From positions 1 to 46,675 of the forward strand of contig JAICQL010000037.1 of NCBI GenBank assembly GCA_025937895.1: a stretch of DNA of 46,675 bases, in the 5' to 3' direction. The DNA is from Polyangiaceae bacterium. GTDB taxonomy: Bacteria > Myxococcota_A > Polyangia > Polyangiales > Polyangiaceae. How positions within the stretch are numbered: the first letter of the stretch is position 1; each line of letters begins with the position of its first letter. Position numbers and translations under genes: made by a program. This document shows positions 16,932-23,727 of the stretch, piece after piece. The notes beneath the pieces are model-generated. The model had not been told where the DNA came from. It saw only the letters and a program-made list of their open reading frames with translations, and did no database searches.

Positions 16932-18224
16932 ATGTCGAAAACGAGAGCATTCGCCTGGTACGGGGGCCTCACGCGCGGAGCGGCCGCCCTCGCCGTGCTG
17001 TCGAGCCTGGCCTGTGGAGCCGACGAGAGCCGCCTGGTCTTCGCGGAAGATCCGCTGCAACCGGGCGAGCCCCCGCCGCCGGATGAGGCGGAGGGCCCGC
17101 CGCTGTACGCGATGCTCACGCAGATCATCACCCCCGACGACGATCGCACCGTGTACATCTATCTGAGCACGTCGCTGGACATCGCGGAGGTCGATCTAAG
17201 CCAGGCGCGCGAATATGCGGGAGTCACCAACTTCAACGCGGTGGGCGGCCGCATCCTGGTCTCCAGCGGACAGGCGCCCACCATCACCGAGTTCGAGATC
17301 ACGCCCGATCTGCAGTGGATCGAGGGGCGCACGGTGGGCTTTGACCGCTATCCGCTGACCGACAACGCCAACTGGTATTATCAATTCGTGCGCGACGATC
17401 ACACCGCGTACCTGCCGTACGACGGCTACAAGCGTGTGGTGTGGGATCCGACGGACATGGTGATCCTCGGTGATCGGGAGGACACGACCCTGGTGCCGCA
17501 GATGGGCTCGTTGCTGCTCGAGGCGGGCGGCAACCGCAACGGGCTGCGCGTGGACGGCAGCGTGTACCAGTCGTTCTTCTGGCGTGACGAGGACTGGTTC
17601 CAGTTCGGCTCGGAGTCGGTGATCGTGTCGTACGATCCGGTGACGCACGCCGAGAGCAGCAAGCTCACGGTGCCCTGCGCGGGGCTGGCCATCGCCACGG
17701 CGGACGAGGCGGGCTACACGTACTTCGGCAGCTGGGATTATCTGCCCGGCCTGGCCCTGTACGGCGAGGGGCCCGCTCCCTGCGCGGCACGGCTCACCCC
17801 CGATGGCGAGCTGGATGAAGGGTGGACCAGCGATTTCACGCAGCTCACCGGCGGCCGCTACATCACCAACTTCCGCTACGTCGGCGGGGGGCGCGCCGTG
17901 GCCAACGTGTTCCACGCGGAGGAGATGGACGTGGACTTCTCCCAGCCGATGGACCCGGAGGTGGTCAGCAACCTGTGGATGTCGGGGCCACAGTGGCGCT
18001 TCTGGAGCTTTGATCTGAACGCGCAGACGGCGCAGCCCGTCGAGGGGGTCACGGTCGAGATCGGCTCCTCCGCGCAGTTCGCGGTGCTCGACGGCAGAAC
18101 GTTCGTCTTCCTGCCTTACGGGGACCAGGCGCGCAGCAAGATCTACGAGATCGACGAGGCGGGCGTGGCCGTGGAGCACCTGGACGCTCCGGGCGACGTG
18201 TTCAAGTGGATTCGCGTGCGCTGA
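16932..18224 (+). CDS. MxcI-like lipoprotein, copy 2
   Basis: A 430-residue protein with a signal peptide whose lipobox-like end reads SSLACG (Cys near residue 28), an acidic Pro-rich linker and a beta-rich body. It is a paralog of the gene at 14811-16127: TVYIYLSTSLDIAEVDLSQAREYAG, RYVGGGRAVANVFHAEE and WRFWSFDLNAQTAQPVEGV align with that protein over the full length. Both belong to the group I recall as MxcI in myxobacterial siderophore loci, with no known activity; a ligand-binding beta-propeller at the periplasmic face of the outer membrane is a guess. An operator-like palindrome directly upstream suggests iron control. Confidence 0.6.
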   Translation: MSKTRAFAWYGGLTRGAAALAVLSSLACGADESRLVFAEDPLQPGEPPPPDEAEGPPLYAMLTQIITPDDDRTVYIYLSTSLDIAEVDLSQAREYAGVTNFNAVGGRILVSSGQAPTITEFEITPDLQWIEGRTVGFDRYPLTDNANWYYQFVRDDHTAYLPYDGYKRVVWDPTDMVILGDREDTTLVPQMGSLLLEAGGNRNGLRVDGSVYQSFFWRDEDWFQFGSESVIVSYDPVTHAESSKLTVPCAGLAIATADEAGYTYFGSWDYLPGLALYGEGPAPCAARLTPDGELDEGWTSDFTQLTGGRYITNFRYVGGGRAVANVFHAEEMDVDFSQPMDPEVVSNLWMSGPQWRFWSFDLNAQTAQPVEGVTVEIGSSAQFAVLDGRTFVFLPYGDQARSKIYEIDEAGVAVEHLDAPGDVFKWIRVR

Positions 18225-18264
18225 GCGCTGGCTCGCGTGGGCGGAGCTGGCGCGCTCGGCTCGC

Positions 18265-19296
18265 CTAGTCGAGGTCGAGGTCGAGGTCGAGGTCGAGGCG
18301 CAGCGTGACCTGAAGTTGCGGGCGGCGCGCGCCTCCGCCCGGCGCGGCCGTGAACGCCGGCACCGCGCTGGCGCTCAGGCTCATCGGCAGTCCGAGCCGT
18401 GGCGCCAGCACCAGCGCACCGCCGAGCCCCGCTGCCAGGCCCGCCGCAGCGAGTGCGTGGGTGCCGCGAGCGCCGAGCCCGCTGCCGGTGCCGAGCAGGT
18501 AGCCGCCGCCGCCGAGCAGCGCGCCCAGGGTTGCACCGGCGTCCAGCGCGCGCACCCAGCCGATCGAGGGCTCGAGCCAGCGCCCTAGCAGCGAGCTCAG
18601 TAGCACGCCTGCTTCCAGCCCGATCGCGGTTGCGAGGCTGGCGTGATCGTCGCGCAGCGCCGATGCTGGCGTGAGCGCGCTCGCCGTCAGCCCCGCCAGC
18701 GCGCCAGTCCACAAGGTCACGCTGCCGGTGAAGGCGGCCCGGCCCGGGCCACTGGGGCTGAGCGCGTAGCGCAGCATGCCCACTGCCAGGCCGGCGCTGG
18801 CGCCGCTCCACAGCAAGGTGGCGCGGCCCGCGCTCAGCCAGGGCTCGCCAGCGGGCCCCTGCGCGTGCGAGCGCCACACCCACGCCGCAGCAATCTCGAA
18901 GCCGATCAGCGAGTCCGTCACGAGCGCCTGGGGCAGCCCGAGCGGCCAGGCGCCTGCATGGTCGAGCCACGCGGTCGCCCCAGCGCCGAGCGCCGCTGCT
19001 CCGGCAGCGGGCAACAGCAAGCTCAGCGGGGAGCTGCCTTTGCCGAGCTCGTGCACCCACACCCCCGTGAGCCCGCCGTACGCCACGCTGGCGGCGTACA
19101 GCTGCGCCAGCTCATCGCTCGTGCGCCTCGCCGCTGCTGGAGCGGCCGCACCGGTCTCTGCGCGCGCCGGCGCAGAGGGCGTGGCCAGCGCCCCTCCCGC
19201 GATGGCTGCCAGGAGCCAGGACCTGCCGAGCGCTGCCGTTCGCCGGAGCGAGGCGCAGCGGCGCGCTGGCGCGCCGCTGGCTGAGGGCCACATCAC
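18265..19296 (-). CDS. Multi-pass membrane protein of unknown function
   Basis: A 343-residue protein with a signal-like N-terminus ending APARAE and up to eight Ala/Gly/Leu-rich hydrophobic stretches, each with few charged residues (LLLPAAGAAALGAGATAWL, ALVTDSLIGFEIAAAWVW, AGLAAGLGGALVLAP). It ends in an unusual (LD)n tail encoded by a hexanucleotide repeat running to the stop codon. No family is recognised. It is convergent with the second MxcI-like gene and shares its strand with the envelope protein gene upstream, 168 bases away. Confidence 0.5.
   Translation of the reverse strand: MMWPSASGAPARRCASLRRTAALGRSWLLAAIAGGALATPSAPARAETGAAAPAAARRTSDELAQLYAASVAYGGLTGVWVHELGKGSSPLSLLLPAAGAAALGAGATAWLDHAGAWPLGLPQALVTDSLIGFEIAAAWVWRSHAQGPAGEPWLSAGRATLLWSGASAGLAVGMLRYALSPSGPGRAAFTGSVTLWTGALAGLTASALTPASALRDDHASLATAIGLEAGVLLSSLLGRWLEPSIGWVRALDAGATLGALLGGGGYLLGTGSGLGARGTHALAAAGLAAGLGGALVLAPRLGLPMSLSASAVPAFTAAPGGGARRPQLQVTLRLDLDLDLDLD
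18268..18297. repeat. Hexanucleotide tandem repeat (GTCGAG x5)
   Basis: Five perfect copies of GTCGAG at the 3' end of the membrane protein gene, encoding its LDLDLDLDLD terminus and ending just before the TAG. Such a repeat could change copy number by slippage without breaking the frame, since the unit is six bases. Confidence 0.85.
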
Positions 19297-19464
19297 GAGC
19301 TCTCCACGCGCGGCCGGATCACTCTTCGGGTACCGGGATGCGCCCGATCATCTCGAAGTCACCAGCGGGCGCGAGGGCATGATGGCGAGGCAGACCCTAG
19401 GCAGCCGAGCGAAGCAGAGTCAACGGTCAATGAGCGGTGCGCGCTGCGCCCGGCACGAGCAAAG

Positions 19465-20910
19465 CTAGTCTTCCTGCAGGTCGACCCGCGCAAAGCGCGG
19501 GTTGACGATCGTGTTGTGCACGCTACCGAAGGTGTAGCTGATACCCAGCTCCAGCACCGCCGTATAGCTGGTGGGCAGCTGTGCGGTGTCCAGCAGCAGC
19601 TCCCGATCCGTGATCGTACGGCGGCGCAGGTTGATCAGATCGCGCACCATGGCGGCCTCGCCCGTCAAGGTGACGGCCAGCCCCTCCACCAGGCGCAGCG
19701 CCAGGGTGATGCCGGTGCTCAACCGGAACTTTTCCGGACGGGATGCAAAGCTGTTGAGCTGACCGATCCACTGCCAGCTGCCCCATGGCTGGTTGACGTC
19801 GGCGATCACGGAGAGCGCATGGTAGGGCAGCAGCTCGCGCCGCTTGCCCTGCTGGTTCGGTTCTGCATACCAGTTGACCCAGGGCCCCAGCTGGTAGGCG
19901 AAGCGCAGCTGCTGGCTGGCGTTCTCGGAGTAAGGAAACAGGTTGAGCTCAATCAGCGGTCCGTAGCGGATCTGCAGCTCCAGGTTCTCGTAGTCGCTGC
20001 GGCGCGCCTCCGCCACGCTGCCCAGCGACCAGTGCTCGCCCAGGGAGAGCGCGTGCAGCGCGCGGAGCTGCCACTGATCGTTGCGGCCACGAACGCGCGA
20101 GCCATCCTCCAGGAGAAAGCCGCTGACGGATACGGTGTGCGCTGCCAGCACGCGCAGCTTGCTGCTCTCGGTGATGCGCCAGATGCTCAGCGAGGTGCTG
20201 AGCGCCGCGAAATAGCGGCCGCTCTCGCCTTCGGTGTTGCCGCTCAGCTCGGGCGCGAGCACCCAGAAGTCCCAGGGGTCCAGCACGTGACCGAGGCTCT
20301 CGGCGCCCCGGGTGGGCAGCCGTAGCTCGAAGGCCATGTCGTGGGCGGAGCCCGCCAGCTCCGCCTGCAGCGCCCGCAGTACCAGCTGCAGCAGGCGCTG
20401 GCGCAGCGCGTGCTCCGTGTCGCCGGGCGCTCCCACGAACGAGAGGGGCGAGCTGCGCGTGTGCAGAGCGCCCGAGCCCGGCGCGTGCAGCGATACCGAG
20501 AAGCGCTCGCCGCCGTTCGCCGAGCGCTGCCGCACCACGAGCAAGGTGAGCACACCCGGCAGGTGTGGATCGCGCACCAGATCGAAGTAGCTCAGCTCCT
20601 GCCGCAGATAGTCCTCGAAGCACTCAGACGGGCAGCTCAGAAAGAGCCGCAGGCGCGCGGTCTCGCTGGCGGAGGGTCCGGAGCTGGCGCTGCTGAGCAG
20701 CGCGGTGGCTCGTGGCGCAGCGCTCGCCGGCGGCACTGCGCCCGGTGCTGGAACGGGGCCTGCCGGCGGAGCGAGGACGGGCGCAGCAGACAGAGGCTCG
20801 GCTCCCGCGCGGGGTTGCAACTGGAGCGGGCGCGCAGCACGCGCATCCAGCGAGAGCAGCAGCGCGACGAGCGATAGTGCCACCGTGATGCAACGGTCCG
20901 CGGCCATCAT
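19465..20910 (-). CDS. Putative outer-membrane barrel protein with N-terminal extension
   Basis: A 481-residue protein with a signal peptide (ITVALSLVALLLSLDARAA), a Pro/Ala-rich linker, then a region near residues 85-190 (LFLSCPSECFEDYLRQELSY, TLLVVRQRS) and a C-terminal half of alternating strands with aromatic ends (YFAALSTSLSIWRI, WSLGSVAEARRSDY, YHALSVIADVNQPW, YTAVLELGISYTFG). The barrel assignment rests on this strand pattern; no family is recognised. It is divergent from the thioesterase gene across a 380-base region with two Fur-like sites, so it may be an iron-regulated envelope protein. It is too small for a TonB-dependent receptor. Confidence 0.5.
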   Translation of the reverse strand: MMAADRCITVALSLVALLLSLDARAARPLQLQPRAGAEPLSAAPVLAPPAGPVPAPGAVPPASAAPRATALLSSASSGPSASETARLRLFLSCPSECFEDYLRQELSYFDLVRDPHLPGVLTLLVVRQRSANGGERFSVSLHAPGSGALHTRSSPLSFVGAPGDTEHALRQRLLQLVLRALQAELAGSAHDMAFELRLPTRGAESLGHVLDPWDFWVLAPELSGNTEGESGRYFAALSTSLSIWRITESSKLRVLAAHTVSVSGFLLEDGSRVRGRNDQWQLRALHALSLGEHWSLGSVAEARRSDYENLELQIRYGPLIELNLFPYSENASQQLRFAYQLGPWVNWYAEPNQQGKRRELLPYHALSVIADVNQPWGSWQWIGQLNSFASRPEKFRLSTGITLALRLVEGLAVTLTGEAAMVRDLINLRRRTITDRELLLDTAQLPTSYTAVLELGISYTFGSVHNTIVNPRFARVDLQED

Positions 20911-21105
20911 GCGACATCGCCCCGGCTTGGCAGCGGCGACGCCTGAAGCTCAGCTTTGCGACCGTCCCCGCTGTCAGCGCGCGTGTCCCAGGCGCGTGAC
21001 AATGCCGCAGTTACGATCTCGGGAATGTGGAGGGCAGGGCGCTCTTCAGCCCAGGGGGGATCCTCGTTGACAGCTCGCCGCACGCCAACGTACTGCTCGC
21101 ACGAC

Positions 21106-21124
21106 GATAACAGCATCCGTTATC
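21106..21124. promoter_or_regulatory. Fur-type operator, 19-bp perfect inverted repeat
   Basis: GATAAC and GTTATC arms around seven bases, agreeing with the Fur consensus at 12 of 19 positions including both ends. It is placed roughly midway between two divergent genes, at 21291 and 20910. Confidence 0.6.
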
Positions 21125-21257
21125 AGTAGCGGGCCGTGGCGGCGCTGACCAGGCCCAGTGACGCTGCGCGAGGCTGTGCGAGCCTCGTGCCCCCGAGCGC
21201 GCTCCCCGGTCACCGCTGCGGGTGAGCCAGCGTCTCTTTCATTTTGGCACCAATTAT

Positions 21258-21276
21258 GAGACCAGGAATCATTAGC
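21258..21276. promoter_or_regulatory. Weak Fur-like site before thioesterase gene
   Basis: The 19-mer agrees with the Fur consensus at 12 positions, nearly all in the right half (AATCATTAGC). It lies 15 bases upstream of the thioesterase start. Considered alone it would be weak; the nearby palindrome raises its plausibility. Confidence 0.35.
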
Positions 21277-21290
21277 TTTTGGGGCCCGGT

Positions 21291-22103
21291 GTGAAGTCGA
21301 TTCAGCTGTTCTGCTTTCCGTATGCAGGCGCGAGCGCGGCCGTCTACGCCAGATGGAAACGGCGGCTTCCGGACTGGATCGAGCTCTCGCCCGTCGAGCT
21401 GCCCGGGCGCGGCCGGCGGATGGCCGAGCCGCTCTGCACCACCTTGCCCGAGTTGCTCGCTGCCGTGGCGCAGCAGGTGCAGCCTCGTCTTGGCCAGCCC
21501 TACGCGCTGTTCGGCCACAGCCTGGGAGCGCTGCTGGCATTCGAGCTGGCGCTGCAGCTCTCGAGGCAGCAGGCGCCACCGCCGCTGCAGGTGTTCGCCA
21601 GTGGCGCCCACGCGCCCTCGCGGCGGGATACCGAGCGCTTTGCGCGGCTGCACACCGACGCGGAGCTGCGCGAGGAGCTGACCCGCTTGCAGGGCACCCC
21701 TGCCTGCGTGCTGGAGAACGCGGAGCTGATGGCGCTCACCTTGCCGATCCTGCGCGCGGACTTTCAGGTCGCTGGCGGCCATTGCTGTCAGGCCGGCGCC
21801 TGCATCCGCGCGCCACTGCACGTGCTGGCGGGCACGGAAGACAGCACCACCCCCGAGACCTTGAACGCATGGCGCGAGCATACCCGGGGCGAGTTCCTGC
21901 TGAGCATGTTGCCCGGCGGCCACTTTTTCCTGCAGTCGCGCGAGGCCGAGCTGTTGCAGCTGGTGGAGCGCACGCTGAGCCGGCGCCTGGCCGAGCTGGA
22001 GCGCGGGCGCGCCCCCGGCTCCGGCCTCGGCGATGGGGAGGGCTTGCTGCCGGCGCGAGGCGCTGCGCGTGCACCTGGCGCCGAGCTCGGGGGCGGGGAG
22101 TGA
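21291..22103 (+). CDS. Type II thioesterase (NRPS/PKS editing type)
   Basis: A 270-residue alpha/beta-hydrolase of the GrsT/TycF group. It has the N-terminal FCFPYAGASA, the nucleophile elbow GHSLG (about residue 80), an acidic residue in AGTEDSTT and the catalytic His in GGHFFL. Such enzymes free misprimed carrier proteins in non-ribosomal peptide or polyketide assembly lines. The start chosen is GTG at 21291 (MKSIQLFCF); TTG at 21279 is also open. Its stop overlaps the next start by one base (TGATG), so it is coupled to the TauD-like gene. No carrier protein gene is in the window, which makes this gene's presence a strong hint of an assembly line elsewhere. Confidence 0.88.
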   Translation: MKSIQLFCFPYAGASAAVYARWKRRLPDWIELSPVELPGRGRRMAEPLCTTLPELLAAVAQQVQPRLGQPYALFGHSLGALLAFELALQLSRQQAPPPLQVFASGAHAPSRRDTERFARLHTDAELREELTRLQGTPACVLENAELMALTLPILRADFQVAGGHCCQAGACIRAPLHVLAGTEDSTTPETLNAWREHTRGEFLLSMLPGGHFFLQSREAELLQLVERTLSRRLAELERGRAPGSGLGDGEGLLPARGAARAPGAELGGGE

Positions 22104-23089
22104 TGGTCGTGGCGCGCGTGGACGCGGAGCACGCGGACGAGCCTGGCATGCGCTGGCCGCTGATGGTCTTTCCGCGTTCGCTCGCGGCGCGCTCGGCGCC
22201 CCCTGCCGAGGCGCTGCGCGAGTGCGTGCGCCGCTACCTGCCGCGCCTGGGCAGCATCTTGTTCCGGGGCTTCGGGGTGCTCGACCCGCCGGCGTTCCGC
22301 CGCTGGGTGGCGGCTTTCGGCGCGCCCGTGCTGGAGCCCTGGGGCAGCTCCTGCGTGCTCGGCACGGAAGCTGCCGTGCCGGGCAGCGGCGCGCCGGCCC
22401 CCGGCGGCGTGTTGCACCAGGCATATGCGCACACCCCACGGTGGCCGGCAAAGCTGTGGCTGCACTGCCCTGCGGCGCACGGCCCGGAGAGCCTGCAGCT
22501 GGCGGACGGGCGCGACATCTGGCAACGCTTGCCCGAGGGTGCGCGCCGGCTCTTCAGCGAGCGCGAGCTCGTCTACGAGTACGAGCTACAGACGGGCGCG
22601 AGCAAGCTCGAGCCGCTGCTCGTACGGCTGCGCGCACGGGGGCTGCGCTGCGAGCCCACCCCGGCAGGGATCAGCGCAAGCCAGAGCGGACCGGTGGTGC
22701 TGGCCGATGCCGTGACGGCGGAGCTGTCCTGGTTCAATCAGGTGCACCTGTTCGCATCGCCGCAGCTCGAAGCTCCCGGTACGCTGCGGTGGTGCGACGC
22801 GGCGGGCAGGCGCTGGAGCGCCAGCGTTCGCCTTGCTGACGGTAGCGGCATCGATCGCGCCCTGCTCGCACAGGTGCACGAAGCCGTGGAGCGCTCGCGG
22901 TTCGTGGTGCCGTGGGAGCCGGGCGACGTGCTCTTGCTCGACAACCAGCTCACGGCGCACGGCTGGCAGGCTGCGCCCGGGCAGCATCACGCACCCGCAG
23001 CGGCGCTGACCGAGCCCCGCTCCTACTCGGTACGCTCCGCGGCAGGCGAGCCGCGGGCGCATCATCCAGGCGAAGAGCCCGGCTGCTGA
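22103..23089 (+). CDS. SyrP/TauD-like dioxygenase homolog with altered iron triad
   Basis: A 328-residue member of the TauD/TfdA clan, closest in pattern to SyrP-type Asp hydroxylases of siderophore and lipopeptide clusters (ILFRGFG, HxxxxxTPRWPAKLWLHC, WFNQVHLF, LLLDN...HG). Family members use Fe(II), 2-oxoglutarate and oxygen. Here the iron-binding HxE/D reads HQA (residues 105-107), so the carboxylate ligand is absent. Near the C-terminus the distal His is kept (HG, about 286), but the usual HGR reads HGW and the 2-oxoglutarate-binding Arg in GxRR is replaced by His (GQHH). It may be inactive, may bind halide in the open position as halogenases do, or may have another role. It is coupled to the thioesterase gene. 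Confidence 0.8.
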   Translation: MVVARVDAEHADEPGMRWPLMVFPRSLAARSAPPAEALRECVRRYLPRLGSILFRGFGVLDPPAFRRWVAAFGAPVLEPWGSSCVLGTEAAVPGSGAPAPGGVLHQAYAHTPRWPAKLWLHCPAAHGPESLQLADGRDIWQRLPEGARRLFSERELVYEYELQTGASKLEPLLVRLRARGLRCEPTPAGISASQSGPVVLADAVTAELSWFNQVHLFASPQLEAPGTLRWCDAAGRRWSASVRLADGSGIDRALLAQVHEAVERSRFVVPWEPGDVLLLDNQLTAHGWQAAPGQHHAPAAALTEPRSYSVRSAAGEPRAHHPGEEPGC

Positions 23090-23225
23090 CGGGGTGACCG
23101 GCTGAGGCGCGCGAATGAGCGCTCCTCGCGGCAAGGCCGGGGTGGCCCACCGCTCAGGTACTGGTCAAGCGTGCGGCCTTGCCGTAGGGTCAGCGCTGTT
23201 TGCCTGGCGCAGCCAGGGCAGCGAG

Positions 23226-23672
23226 ATGAACGGCGCCGATCGACTCAACCGGGTGGGGCTCAAGGCCACCGTCCCGAGGCTGAAGGTCCTGCAGGTCTTC
23301 CACACGCACGAGCGCCGTCACCTCTCGGCGGAAGACGTGCACCGGCGCATGGTGGAACAGAAGTCGGATGTGGGTCTGGCCACGGTCTACCGCGTGCTCG
23401 GGCAGCTGACGGATGTCGGCATCCTCACCCGCAACACGTTCGAGTCCGGCAAGGCCGTGTACGAGGTGCGCGACGGCGCCCATCACGATCACCTGATCTG
23501 CCTGCAGTGTGGCCGGGTGGATGAGTTCGCCGATCCGGTGATCGAGGAGCGGCAGAAGGCCATCGCGCAGTCGAGCGGCTACGCCGTGGCGCAGCACCAG
23601 CTGGCGCTGTACGGCTACTGTCCGGAGTGTCGCAAGCCGCAGAAGAAGGAGCCGGCGCCAGCGGGCGAGTGA
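23226..23672 (+). CDS. fur: Ferric uptake regulator, Fur family
   Basis: A 148-residue protein from the ATG at 23226. The winged helix contains GLKATVPRLKVLQVF and LATVYRVLGQLTDVGILTR, and the dimer domain has the metal site HHDHLICLQCGRVDEF and a CPEC pair for structural zinc. This pattern fits Fur itself rather than Zur or PerR, though Asp/His metal-site details cannot prove it. Fe(II)-Fur represses iron-acquisition genes by binding 19-bp AT-rich palindromes, several of which occur nearby. It lies 136 bases downstream of the TauD-like gene inside the siderophore-type locus. Open frame extends upstream but the 23226 start gives the normal family length. Confidence 0.88.
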   Translation: MNGADRLNRVGLKATVPRLKVLQVFHTHERRHLSAEDVHRRMVEQKSDVGLATVYRVLGQLTDVGILTRNTFESGKAVYEVRDGAHHDHLICLQCGRVDEFADPVIEERQKAIAQSSGYAVAQHQLALYGYCPECRKPQKKEPAPAGE

Positions 23673-23727
23673 GCGGCGCGCGGCCGCGGGCGGCCCGCGC
23701 AGCGGCGCCAAGCCGAGCGGTGCGCGC

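Larger units (their letters stand above)
20911..21290. other. Divergent intergenic region at the left edge of the siderophore-type locus
   Basis: About 380 bases without a gene, between the envelope protein gene (minus) and the thioesterase gene (plus). It holds the 19-bp perfect inverted repeat at 21106-21124 and a weaker Fur-like site at 21258-21276 just upstream of the thioesterase start. No RNA gene is recognised. Confidence 0.6.

Noticed and set aside
19465..20910. TonB-dependent siderophore receptor
   Set aside because: The length is too short, and there is no plug domain or TonB box.
23673..23727. GC-rich hairpin between fur and the HDO gene as a terminator
   Set aside because: The stem is imperfect, made of GC repeats that are common here by chance, and no T-run follows on either strand.
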